A stretch of DNA of 20,000 bases, taken from assembly GCA_964020155.1 (NCBI GenBank), contig OZ026561.1, forward strand, positions 4,149,369 to 4,169,368. The letters run 5' to 3'. This document shows, in pieces, positions 1 to 8,599 of this stretch; position 1 is the first letter of the stretch, and every line of letters starts with the position of its first letter. The notes beneath the pieces were generated by a model. The model made no database searches, was not told the origin of the DNA, and worked only from the letters and a program-made list of their open reading frames with translations. Source of the stretch: Chondrilla cf. caribensis (Eukaryota > Porifera > Demospongiae > Chondrillida > Chondrillidae). A program made the translations under genes and the position numbers.

Positions 1-244
1 TCTCAGGGTGTGTCTCAGGTATTCTTTTGTGCATACATAAGTGATCACACACTGTACAGTAGGCATATCCTTATCTTACAGTGTGCTATAAGCTACCCAC
101 ACACTTATGCAGTGTATACCCATATATGGACATGGGAGTTGAGGTGTAGGCGAGTTTTGGTATTTTGTTGTTGTCTAACTTCTCTGCTCTCAGAATGACA
201 CCCCACCGTACGTATCTGGTGGGCAAGTGGATACGGTAACACAT
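1..244. other. GT-rich lead-in, no gene
   Basis: The sequence is rich in TGTG, ACAC and TACATA words and merges into the minisatellite to its right. Open frames crossing it continue into that repeat and translate to low-complexity His/Thr/Tyr/Val-rich peptides, so I call no coding region. No TATA box, splice-bounded exon or RNA gene could be identified. Confidence 0.5.
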
Positions 245-815
245 ATGCTTGTACATATTGTGTACACACCTGTGTGTACACACTGGGATGGGTGTACACA
301 TGTACACTTGTGTACATATGCACCACCAATAGGAGTCACACTCAAGTACATATTTACATATGCAGAGAAACTTATGCTTATTATTGTGTGCACACCTGTG
401 TGCACACCCTGGGATGTGTGTGTATGTACACTCGTGTATACACCACGAATAGAAGTCACACTCAAGTACATACGTACGTATACAGAGAAACTTATGCTTA
501 TTATTGTGCGCACACCTGTGTGTACACCCTGGGATGTGTGTGTATGTACACTCGTGAACACTTGTGTGTACACCCTGGGATGTGTGTGTATGTACACTCG
601 TGAACACTTGTGTGTACACCCTGGGATGTGTGTGTATGTACACTCGTGAACACTTGTGTGTACACCCTGGGATGTGTGTGTATGTACACTCGTGAACACT
701 TGTGTGTACACCCTGGGATGTGTGTGTATGTACATACACTTGTGTGTACACCATGAATAGGAGGCATACTCAAGTACATGGATATACAGAAAAATGTATG
801 CATGTATGCTTATTC
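245..815. repeat. Composite minisatellite: 46-bp units within 120-bp direct repeats
   Basis: The core at about 503-754 has 46-bp units, with the word CACTCGTG starting at 549, 595, 641 and 687, each followed by a GTGTGTACACCCTGGGATG block. Upstream, a longer unit beginning AGTCACACTCAAGTACAT recurs at about 333 and 453, a 120-bp offset. A shortened third copy (CATACTCAAGTACATG) lies near 765. The 46-bp array therefore looks like amplification of the last part of a 120-bp unit. Open frames across it (about 86-754 minus, 227-649 plus) exist because the unit is stop-poor. 46 is not a multiple of 3, so the translation cycles through frames, which argues against coding. Confidence 0.9.
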
Positions 816-1701
816 AGGCACCTCTACACTAGTTTATTAATTATGTTGATTTGTAAGTTATTACAAATGTGGTAAATTTGTGTGTTTATTCCATTACACT
901 GTGGTAGACTCCAATTTACCTCTGATTTTCCAAGTTGACCTCATGCCTAAATGATATAAATATTATTATAATTATAAATAACTAATCTTCTAGTTCTTCT
1001 CTGTACTGGGCCATGTACGTACATATGTATGTGTGTTTGAGACTGTGGACTATCAATTAGGCTTATTAGATTCTAATAGTTCCATGGTTTTAATTGTTTA
1101 CAGAACTAGCAATGTAAACAAAGAGGAGTAATACAAACAACGTTATTATAATTTGATGGATAGTCTTGTGCCAAGTTTATACGGAGAAGACATACAAACT
1201 ACATGCATTGTGATGTCTGGATGTTAAATCAATTGTAAAACAATAAGAGGCACCCAGCAGACTGGGAACTGCAAATTTGTTATTTTTGGCATGAAGACAA
1301 AGAAAATGGATTTGGGATGGTTGACATAGCTGGGAATAACGGAGTTTTCTGTCTCATATGCACCTTGGGAGGATTTTGCATTTCAGCTGCTCTAATGGGG
1401 GGAACAGGCACCCCTCACCCTCACCCACCCACCTATGCATGCTGTACAGAATAACAGGGATTTTCACGAACAGTACATTCTGACATATTTGCGGGTCAAC
1501 CATATCTGCAGATTCATTCAATTGTGATTTTTTGGTATTTTAGTATTAATATACTGACAGACCTCCCAGGTGCAAAAACATAAAATTTTATCCATGAGAA
1601 TTCATGATCCACTAAAAAACTGGGTCGGTGTTTGGACCCCACAAAATCTCCTCATATTAGTTTCCTCATATAGACAGTGGATCCTCTGATAAAGGACACA
1701 G
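816..1701. other. Unique AT-rich sequence, no gene seen
   Basis: This is non-repetitive sequence with short AT tracts (for example around 950-985) and a G/C-skewed patch at about 1395-1433 (GGGGGG, then CCCTCACCCTCACCCACCC). No open frame of useful length, convincing exon or RNA gene is visible. The right edge (GACAGTGGATCCTCTGATAA at 1673-1692) resembles the termini of the MITE-like elements elsewhere in the window, but no matching partner end was found. Confidence 0.5.
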
Positions 1702-1740
1702 TAGAAGTTACCTCTCTACAGTGTAGAGGGATAACTTCTA
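1702..1740. repeat. 39-bp near-perfect palindrome
   Basis: The sequence begins TAGAAGTTACCTCTCTACA and ends TGTAGAGGGATAACTTCTA. Reverse-complementing the whole segment reproduces it except at the centre base and two symmetric positions, which would be G-T wobbles in RNA. It could form a stem of about 19 bp with almost no loop. The arms contain an ACAGT/ACCTCT vocabulary shared with the MITE-like termini nearby, so it may be a collapsed inverted-repeat element. There is no evidence that it is a terminator or processed RNA. Confidence 0.85.
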
Positions 1741-2277
1741 TCAGTTGAAAGGACACTTTCCAAGGTGTCGAAAATGGACTTCCCTGTTATGCTCATACAC
1801 TTTCACCTCTGAAGAGAGGACAATTAACCTGTCCACGGTGGACAAATTAGCTGGTCCCAATATGCCCTTTATGAGGAGATCCCACTGTGTCTGTCCATGC
1901 ATCACTGTACGGCAAGTTATTTGTAGCTGTGTCAGCAATACTATAGCCGGTCTGCACTCAGGTAGTGGTCAACCCTATCTGACCTTTGAACCCATACCGT
2001 TTCCCGGGATACAGTCAATAAGCCATTGTGCGTACATGAAATTCAATGACCCTTCCACTGATTGTGATCTGTTGACCCTGGGGAGGTATTCATGTTGACC
2101 TCATTTCAAAGTGGATTAACATGTTGGCACCTACCGGTACAAGGGTGGAGAGGGTTGTTTCACCCCCCCCCCAGTTGTTCTTATCTTGTGTCCTTCAAAG
2201 CTCTGTTATTGGTCACGTGATTGATGTGTTCGTGAAATGTTGAACTCAATAAACACTGTTTGTATCAAATGTTGTGT
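1741..2277. other. Unique sequence with a small palindrome, no gene called
   Basis: A 15-bp palindrome with one unpaired centre base (TGTCCACGGTGGACA) lies at 1830-1844, and a C homopolymer of about 10 bases sits near 2162. A 117-codon plus-strand open frame (1745-2098) and a 65-codon minus-strand frame overlap here. Neither shows a recognisable domain or a compositional difference from the flanks, so they are not annotated as genes. Confidence 0.45.
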
Positions 2278-2279
2278 TA

Positions 2280-2692
2280 CAGACCATCTCAGTAATGGGA
2301 CCACCTCAGTAATGGGACCACCTCAGTAATGGGACCACCTCAGTAATGGGACCACCTCAGTAATGGGACCATCTCAGTAATGGGACCACCTCAGTAATGA
2401 GACCACCTCAGTAATGGGACCATCTCAGTAATAGGTCCACCTCAGTAATAGGACCACCTCAGTAATAGAACCACCTCAGTAATAGGACCACCTCAGTAAT
2501 AGGACCACCTCAGTAATGGGACCACCTCAGTAATAGGACCACCTCCGTAATAGACTACTATTTCCCACTTCTCAGGAATGTCTGTACTGTATTACTCTAA
2601 AAACCTCCAACATCAGAATTAAGACCACCTCACAAATGAGACCACTTCCTTTGATGGTTCCAATAGGTGATCTCATTTGTGAGGTTCTGCTG
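2280..2692. mobile_element. MITE-like element with TA flanks and internal 17-bp array
   Basis: The left boundary reads TA|CAGACCATCTCAGTAATGG, with TA at 2278-2279. The right boundary reads GAGGTTCTGCTG|TA, with TA at 2693-2694. The reverse complement of the right end, CAGCAGAACCTCACAAATGA, aligns with the left end over roughly 27 bases with several mismatches and one gap. TA flanks and CAG termini fit the Tc1/mariner superfamily (established knowledge). Inside the right end, CCTCACAAATGAGA (about 2627-2640) and TCTCATTTGTGAGG (about 2670-2683) form perfect 14-bp inverted arms. No transposase frame is present, so it would be non-autonomous. The left half is almost all tandem array, so the left terminus is less certain than the right. 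Confidence 0.5.
2281..2558. repeat. 17-bp minisatellite, 16 units
   Basis: The consensus unit is ACCACCTCAGTAATGGG. The word CTCAGTAAT recurs every 17 bp from 2288 to 2526, with a final variant CTCCGTAAT at 2543. Leftward units mostly carry AATGGG and rightward units mostly AATAGG, so the variants are spatially ordered, as expected if the array grew by local slippage or unequal exchange. The unit resembles the sequence beside the right inverted arm (GACCACCTCACAAATGAGAC), suggesting it was copied from the element's own subterminal region. Confidence 0.95.
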
Positions 2693-2694
2693 TA

Positions 2695-3109
2695 TTGTGT
2701 TTGATCAAAATTCAATGCCGTATCTATTAAATTGTGTTCATTACAGTCTGGATATTGACACAAATACAAAAATTTCTGTGTGTAATCCCAATTTTGGGAT
2801 GATTTACAGAATAGCTATCTCGCATACCATCTGTGAACACTTGCGTTACTAATGCCAAGGCACAGGCTTTGGGACATTTCAACTCTCTCTTTGGACATGT
2901 TACTTAAGTGAGTGTAATCTGACTTTAGATGTGCGTGAAGTTAGTTTGAGAATACGTACATTCACAACGCCAGGATATCACTATTACACACTGTGCTGGG
3001 CTGTATTTACCATGCATACGTACATACTGTATACACTCGTGTAGTTCTATACTATGTATAATGGACATATTGTTGTGTGAGTGAGTGATAGGTGTTTTGC
3101 AGCACTCAG
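2695..3109. other. Unique AT-rich sequence, no gene seen
   Basis: A 61-codon plus-strand open frame begins inside the preceding element and shows nothing recognisable. TACGTACAT-type words occur near 3020. I see no promoter, exon or RNA gene. Confidence 0.5.
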
Positions 3110-3560
3110 TACATGATACTACATGTGTGCATTATGAAGGGGGCGTGTGATGTTATATTTGTGCTGGCTACATGTTACATGTGTGCATTATGAAGGGGAA
3201 CATGTCATGTTAGTGTTGTGCTGGCTGCATGTTACATGTGTGCATTATAAAGGGGGCATGTGATGTTATATTTGTACTGGCTACATGTTACATGTGTGCA
3301 TTATGAAGGGGAACATGTCATGTTAGTGTTGTGCTCGCTACATGTCACATGTGTCTGTGCTAAGAAGGAGTGTGTGTGATGTTAGTGTTGTAGTCTCTAC
3401 ATGCTGTGTACATGTGTGCATTATGAAGGGGAACATGTCATGTTAGTGTTGTGCTCGCTACATGTCACATGTGTCTGTGCTAAGAAGGAGTGTGTGTGAT
3501 GTTAGTGTTGTAGTCTCTACGTGCTGTGTACATGTGTGTTACAAGGGGAGCGTGTGAGAG
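3110..3560. repeat. Variable-unit tandem repeat with 120-bp higher-order duplication
   Basis: The word ACATGTGTGC (or its variant ACATGTGTCTGTGC) starts at 3121, 3177, 3234, 3290, 3347, 3410, 3467 and 3530, giving spacings of 56, 57, 56, 57, 63, 57 and 63. Units carry ATTATGAAGGGG followed by CATGTCATGTTAGTGTTGTG. The last two pairs (3290-3409 and 3410-3529) are almost identical at a 120-bp offset, so a dimer was duplicated recently after the monomers had diverged. Confidence 0.9.
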
Positions 3561-3835
3561 TATCAATGTTGTTGCGACACACTGTGTTCCCAGGTGTGAG
3601 ACCTATCATGGGATGCATGCAGTTGTTATGATGGGATATCTTCAGTACGTAATAACAGTCCGGTGTTATCAGAGGTCAAGGCAAGGTATATGAAAATGAA
3701 TAAAAATGGTCCATTTAGATAAGGTCCCTGTGAAATTTCACCATGTGTGTGTCATCTCTCAATGCCTGATTCCCACTCAACATGAAGTGTCTAAGTAATG
3801 TTATGCTAATGAGTATGTTTCAAATTAAGCTCATT
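3561..3835. other. Unique spacer, no gene seen
   Basis: Non-repetitive sequence between two tandem arrays. No coding or RNA signal was recognised. Confidence 0.45.
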
Positions 3836-4237
3836 GGTTAGTACACACTCCTGGTTAGCACACACTTCCAGTTAGTACACACTCTGGGTTATTACACACT
3901 CCTGGTTAGTACACACTCATGGTTAGTAAACACCCATGGTTAGTACACACTCCTGATTAGCACACACTCCTGATTAGCACACACTCCTGATTAGCACATA
4001 CTCATGGTTAGCACACACTCACGGTTAGTACACACTCCTGGTTAGTACACACTCCTGATTAGCACACACTCCTGGTTAGTACATACTCCTGATTAGCACA
4101 CACTCCTGATTAGCACACACTCCTGGAGTCCTGGTTAGTACACACTCCTGATTAGCACACACTCCTGGTTAGCACACACTCATGATTAGCACACACTCCT
4201 GATTAGCACACACTCCTGGTTAGTACACACTCCTGAT
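3836..4237. repeat. 17-bp minisatellite, about 23 units, two linked subtypes
   Basis: Two unit subtypes differ at linked sites, TGGTTAGTACACACTCC and TGATTAGCACACACTCC, and they are interleaved in short runs. One junction near 4121-4137 has an extra partial unit (TCCTGGAGTCCTGG). Just outside the right end, GTCCCTAGCTCA at 4290-4301 exactly matches 11661-11672 and, inverted, 8519-8530. This links the array to the MITE family at 8423 and 11169, although no matching left terminus is recognisable here. Confidence 0.95.
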
Positions 4238-4240
4238 AGT

Positions 4241-5340
4241 ATATAACATACACATGTTGCATACTCCAGGTTGATACCTGAGCCAATATGTCCCTAGCTC
4301 AATTCAAATTATTTGTACTATATACATGTATGTAGGAAAGTTCATATTCATCTTTTTGTATTTCATTTAATTCAAATTGTCCTTTCATAGGGTATAGATA
4401 TTCGATTAGCACACTCACTCACATGCTAGTTGAATATTTGTTACTGGAAACACATTATTATTTTGAATAGAAGTCTGGCTGTATTACTATTCTACATCAC
4501 TTCCTCTGGAGAGGTTAATTGATTTTATTCAATTAACCCATCCTTTGATGTGGTTACAAACATGCCAGCTGACTCGGCACTACACTGAGGGTCCTTATCA
4601 AAGTACAGAACACTGTCTTGTTCAATTTATCATTTTTACTGTACACACACCTTTCTATTTTAATAGCCATTTCAACTTCCAAAGCATATCTTCCTGTAAC
4701 TATCACAAACAGGAAAGTGTCTTGATATTTTTATGGATTACCTACATGTGTACGTGTGTATATATGTACACTACACTTATGGGTGCTTACTATTAAACAT
4801 CCTTCGAGGATCGAGGTCATATTCACTTGGCCACTACAGGAAACGCTTTCTGCTTTTACTGTAGTAGTCTCTCCCATATATGTGCATTTGTATGTGCTTG
4901 TGTGCACGAATGTGCATCCTTCATGTGCTGAGGTAGGTCTTTGTGTGACACACACACCATAATAGTACATGTGTGTGTATCACATGGCTGTATGGTGATT
5001 TTTATGTGTGCATTGTTGACAATTATAACATTATTCAGGATTGATGTCCCACAGTATCGTCCGAATTGTACCTTGAATATACATATACTATACAAGTGCG
5101 TGGGTGCAATAAGTAACCTCTCTAACTCATGTTAAGTCATTATACTATTGACAAACATATGGGGGACGCGTATCTCCCGGATTTAATTCTCATAGGTGCG
5201 TTGTATGTGTATGCACGCATGTGTACATGTAAGTATGCCCCACATTGTTGTGCATGCGTGTGACATGCATCTAACATCACACAGTGCATGCATTATATTT
5301 GCTCAAACATGCATGTTGGTATTCAATTTGTTGACCTATC
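4241..5340. other. Intergenic sequence with alternating TGTA/TGCA stretches, no gene seen
   Basis: Short stretches of TACATGTGTACGTGTGTATA type occur near 4740-4770 and 5195-5300. Open frames of 60-83 codons (about 4545-5135 on both strands) follow these purine-pyrimidine alternations and show no domain. Part of the right side could belong to the 3' untranslated region of the minus-strand ankyrin gene. An ATTAAA hexamer on the minus strand (5182-5187) is the nearest match to a common poly(A) signal, about 430 nt past the stop codon. Confidence 0.4.
4513..4538. repeat. Perfect 10-bp hairpin
   Basis: GGTTAATTGA (4513-4522) and TCAATTAACC (4529-4538) are exact reverse complements with a 6-base loop (TTTTAT). 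This is a short AT-rich inverted repeat with no evidence of function. Confidence 0.8.
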
Positions 5341-5617
5341 ATACACGTTTCGGTAATATTGTACGAATGAGTATATCATAGTTATTGCCTACGAATGTGC
5401 TATTTCTAGATCGAACAATTCGATACACTAATTCATAGTTTTTCCATAGAACATTTTCATTGAATGAATCAGAAGGATATAAAATGGAACAAAACCCAAA
5501 CAAAAATATATTTTGAAAAGCATTTGGAATAAGAAGAAATGAATTTGACGCACAACACAATCCACAAAAACATAAAAATAGAAAATTTACAAAAAATTCG
5601 AAGAATTCCGTTCAGAA
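5341..5617 (-). other. Likely 3' untranslated region of the ankyrin gene
   Basis: AT-rich sequence lies directly downstream of the TAA stop of the minus-strand gene. It has no AATAAA on that strand. A weak variant, AATATA, occurs at 5507-5512 on the minus strand, about 106 nt after the stop. The assignment rests on position only. Confidence 0.3.
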
Positions 5618-6532
5618 TTATAATAGTTCCTGATGATTTGTAATCGCTTCAAAGATGATGGGGTTCTTTGTCATTTTAGACGGGTGTACAGGCCTCTCCT
5701 TGACGTCGATTCCACACTGTAACAGGAGTAGAGCCATCCCCACGTTGCCATAGTAAGCGGCGATATGGAGAGCCGTCCAGCCATTTTTGTCCATACAGTC
5801 GATATCGGCTAGGTCTAGTTGTAGAATTGTGTACGCTAATTTCGTGTAGTTCTTGACTGCTGCTACGTGGAAGAGATCACTGTACACTTGACCGAGTTGC
5901 TTCCCGCTTGTGTGATTCTTTGTGACAAACTTGACGAGCGTTTCTTCTTCCGGGTTTCTTTCTAGAGTTTCGCTTGTGAAATTACCTTCGGTTGTCATCG
6001 ATTCCAAGCTTTGAGAAAAATGGTCGAGTTCGCTTTGTATGAGGAAAGAAGCTACTTCGGCCGTTTCACACACGTCCAGTGGCCGTTTACCTAGCACGGT
6101 CTTCGCCGCTGTCAACTTGTGGGCGTCGGGCTGGAGGAGAATGAAAGCCACTGTAGCGATGTCATTCATGGAGGCAGCCATGTGGAGGGCAGTCCATCCC
6201 TCTTCGTCGGCCAGTGACAAATCGTACCCTTGTGAGACGAGAAATTGGAGCATCTCGAACTGCCCCGAATGTACTGCTCTCACTCCCAAAGGAACACCAT
6301 TGGAATCGTATTTCTCAACCAGTTGCTGTCCATGCAGATTGAGAAGATCACGCAGTTCGTTCACGTTTCCCTGGATCACCACCTCGTGCAGTACAACGTC
6401 GAGAGAAAACTTAACCTTCTTCTTCTTCTTCACCAACCTTCTCGTCGCCTCGTCGGCAAAAGCGCGAATGTTATCTGCCACAACATCAGAAGCACGTCTC
6501 GTGAATTTCATTGTCTTTTTGAGCACTTCCAT
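5618..6532 (-). CDS. MYPT-like PP1 regulatory subunit with ankyrin repeats
   Basis: This is probably a targeting subunit of protein phosphatase 1. Residue numbers run from the ATG at 6532-6530 (304 residues, TAA stop at 5620-5618). A basic run K35-K39 leads into KVKF at 39-42, a classic RVxF-type PP1-docking motif. Ankyrin-like segments follow at about 44-73 (LHEVVIQGN), 77-106, 110-140 (EGWTALHMAA) and a degenerate one at 147-168 (LGKRPLDV). After an acidic Ser/Thr linker (169-212) come 216-245 and 249-278 (NGWTALHIAAYYGN). Docking motif, four repeats, linker, then two repeats is the layout I recall for PPP1R12/MYPT proteins. Two differences: no MyPhoNE-like motif is seen in the N-terminal 38 residues, and the protein stops soon after the last repeat, without the long regulatory tail. 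The frame is open upstream to 6644 but contains only a GTG at 6571, so the first ATG is preferred; M8 is an alternative. No intron is evident. PPP1R16 and PPP1R27 are related alternatives. Real gene: very likely; exact subfamily: moderate. Confidence 0.87.
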   Translation of the reverse strand: MEVLKKTMKFTRRASDVVADNIRAFADEATRRLVKKKKKVKFSLDVVLHEVVIQGNVNELRDLLNLHGQQLVEKYDSNGVPLGVRAVHSGQFEMLQFLVSQGYDLSLADEEGWTALHMAASMNDIATVAFILLQPDAHKLTAAKTVLGKRPLDVCETAEVASFLIQSELDHFSQSLESMTTEGNFTSETLERNPEEETLVKFVTKNHTSGKQLGQVYSDLFHVAAVKNYTKLAYTILQLDLADIDCMDKNGWTALHIAAYYGNVGMALLLLQCGIDVKERPVHPSKMTKNPIIFEAITNHQELL

Positions 6533-6605
6533 TAGTTCTGAATCAAAATACAGCTTCAGCAATCCGTGCACGTAAAAATCTAACGTTGCCCTTCGAGGGT
6601 CATCG

Positions 6606-6613
6606 CTTTTATA
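6606..6613 (-). promoter_or_regulatory. TATA box of the ankyrin gene
   Basis: The minus strand reads TATAAAAG, a full TATA-box match, with its downstream edge 73 bp before the ATG at 6532. Transcription would be expected to start about 25-30 bp downstream, near 6577-6585, giving a 5' leader of roughly 45-50 nt. That site lies upstream of the in-frame GTG at 6571, so the leader would hold no ATG before 6532. The surrounding 100 bp is CpG-richer than the flanks. Confidence 0.6.
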
Positions 6614-6639
6614 ATGACGACGAGAGTTCGTTAATGATA

Positions 6640-8191
6640 TTCATAGCTGACGCCCCCGATTTCGGCACCTGTGTAGCACACTTGCATGGGTTCGTCATTA
6701 CTATTGCCTAATCGGCGCCCGGGGATGTTTTCGTGCAATAGTTATGATCAACAACAAATACACATGTTTGTACGTACAATATTATATGGATATGTGTTGT
6801 GTTCAGTTAAATCAACTAAAGGTGGTAATCTTCCCATGCACTCCCTCAAATAGCTAATTGTTTACCACCTTCTGTGACACTGCAACTTTAACTTAGCTGA
6901 ATAAGCAAATATATGTACCTTATGGAAATCAGGGGATGTTTATTCTTCCAGTCCCAGAGTTTTGAGTGATGTGGTGTCAGGTCCAAACTTAGCAAATGTT
7001 CACTAGTGTTTCCCCACAATTTCTTGTGACTATTCTGAACAATATTCACTGTAATCCAATTGGCTAATCTCTACAATCTCTGCATCCTTCATTATGATAC
7101 CACATATGCACTATTTGAGAGAACCGTTCATTTTTATAGGCTATTATAGGCTAATGCCTACCCTGGGGTATTGAACACACATGCATGAATGTTAGGCTAC
7201 CCAGGCTTCGCTGTATCACAATATTTGATGTGTGCCATTGAGCTGTAGCCGTGTTCTGTTTCAGTGTGATGATGTGCATAGTGTTGGTTTACCCCCTGTC
7301 TGCATTGGAGCCTATTCTGGCTAAGGCCTCCCCTTTTCAAATTAGCTTCTGTAACCATCCACAAGTAAGGAATCGTGGAATAGTTCGAGGAAATGTAGTT
7401 TCCTATGGTTGCCTGCACCTGGTATGTCGTGGGTGGAGGTTTCACAGATGAAGGAACATTTCTGCAGTTCCTCTCAAGGAGACAGCTTTCCTGCAAAGTC
7501 ATAGCTATGTTGCACTTCAATTCTCCTACTTTCTAAGTATTCAATTATTGTCTCTGTGTATGCTGTTGATCTGGCAGGGAAGTGAAAATTGATTGTCAGT
7601 TTTGAAAAGAGAATGCATTAACATTAAAAGGAATGTCAGTGTAGATTGCTCTTTCCTAACACTTTGAAATACAGAAAGTCCACTATATCAATTAGCAATT
7701 AGTCATTTAAAGTGACATTGTTATCATAGTTGTGAGAGACGTTTGTCTGTGTATACTGTTCTCCAGACTATATGGGACCTTGCATAATCAAGGGGTTATA
7801 ATCACTCATTATTATTGGGTTTCTTTATGCCTTTGTTTTGCGTTGACATGAATCATGCAAAGTAGATAATTCCCAGGTCATGGATGACGTATTCTTTCCG
7901 GGAAGAGAGTATTGTTTCTTCACACCTAGATTACTTTCCTTGAAGTAAGATGAACCCGCTTTGAAGTAAGTGTTTGTGTCAGTGACCAGGTGTCTCGCAA
8001 CTGTCTGTGAAAAATTTCCTCTCTTGTGTACTTCACTACCACAAAGGATCTCTGATAATGGATCTAATGGTTAAATGGGGTTTAGTGTCACTTCTGCCAC
8101 CGGTATTGTTAGAAGTGCTTTGCTTATAAGCTCGGGTTACACTTAATTAGCACATTTTATGAGTTGTTGTGTGTATTCACAATGACCATGT

Positions 8192-8193
<2 letters not shown>
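6640..8193. other. Upstream flank of the gene and unique intergenic sequence
   Basis: CpG-rich character fades by about 6730, after the CGGCGCCCGGGG patch at 6712-6723. Beyond that lies unique AT-leaning sequence. A region at 7255-7367 is bounded by an acceptor-like CTGTTTCAG and a donor-like CAAGTAAGG and is open in one frame (the 66-codon frame at 7251-7451). Its translation gave only a faint complement-control-like spacing of C, P, N and G residues, so it is not called as an exon. Nothing else was recognised. Confidence 0.45.

Positions 8194-8224
<31 letters not shown>
8194..8224. repeat. (TG)n microsatellite
   Basis: An uninterrupted TG dinucleotide tract of about 15 repeats. It accounts for the Cys/Val-rich start of the overlapping 72-codon open frame, which is therefore not a gene. 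Confidence 0.97.
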
Positions 8225-8227
<3 letters not shown>

Positions 8228-8422
8228 GTATATATTAGTACATTGTTTCTGGGTACTGTACAATGTTTGTGTGCACATGTACATTGTCTTTGTATTATGT
8301 ATGTGTGGTGTGCATTTGTACCATTTGTCCGTGCTAAATGGCTGCCTTGGCTGTTTTAATTATATTCCACTCTTATTGTACTTATAAAGTGTACTTAGTA
8401 TGTAGATACATACTTCTTTATA

Positions 8423-8597
8423 CAGTCCAACTTGCTTAGTAAGTACCTTGAAGGGCACACAAAACTTGTACTTCTTATCAGAGGTACTTACTATCAGTAC
8501 TGGTTGACATGGTGAACATGAGCTAGGGACTGAGTGAAGCGTACTCACTAACCAGGAGTATGTACTAACCAGGGTACTTACTAAGCAAGTTGCACTG
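8423..8597. mobile_element. 175-bp Tc1/mariner-like MITE carrying a 17-bp repeat seed
   Basis: The left end, CAGTCCAACTTGCTTAGTAA (8423-8442), and the reverse complement of the right end, CAGTGCAACTTGCTTAGTAA, match at 24 of 25 positions over the terminal inverted repeat. Both sides carry TA (8421-8422 and 8598-8599), the target duplication typical of Tc1/mariner elements. There is no coding capacity. Beside the right TIR are about 1.6 copies of a 17-bp unit (CTAACCAGGAGTATGTA at 8548-8564, then CTAACCAGGG). That unit is the reverse complement of the unit amplified in the relative at 11169-11762. The interior (8447-8550) aligns inverted with about 11636-11740 at high identity. Confidence 0.82.
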
Positions 8598-8599
8598 TA

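Noticed and set aside
86..754. 222-codon minus-strand open frame and its overlapping partners
   Set aside because: It runs through 46-bp and 120-bp tandem repeats, its translation is low-complexity Thr/His/Cys/Val, and the unit length is not a multiple of three.
2281..2558. CRISPR array
   Set aside because: The 17-bp units are contiguous with no unique spacers, and the context is an animal genome. The same applies to all other arrays in the window.
6039..6575. 178-codon and 96-codon plus-strand frames opposite the ankyrin gene
   Set aside because: They are shadows of the minus-strand gene, with no domain and no promoter on the plus strand.
7251..7451. Possible exon with a complement-control-like pattern (CNHPQVRNRGIVRGNVVSYGC)
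   Set aside because: Only one loose cysteine/proline/glycine pattern is seen, the domain's other cysteines and tryptophan are not in register, and no neighbouring exon was found.
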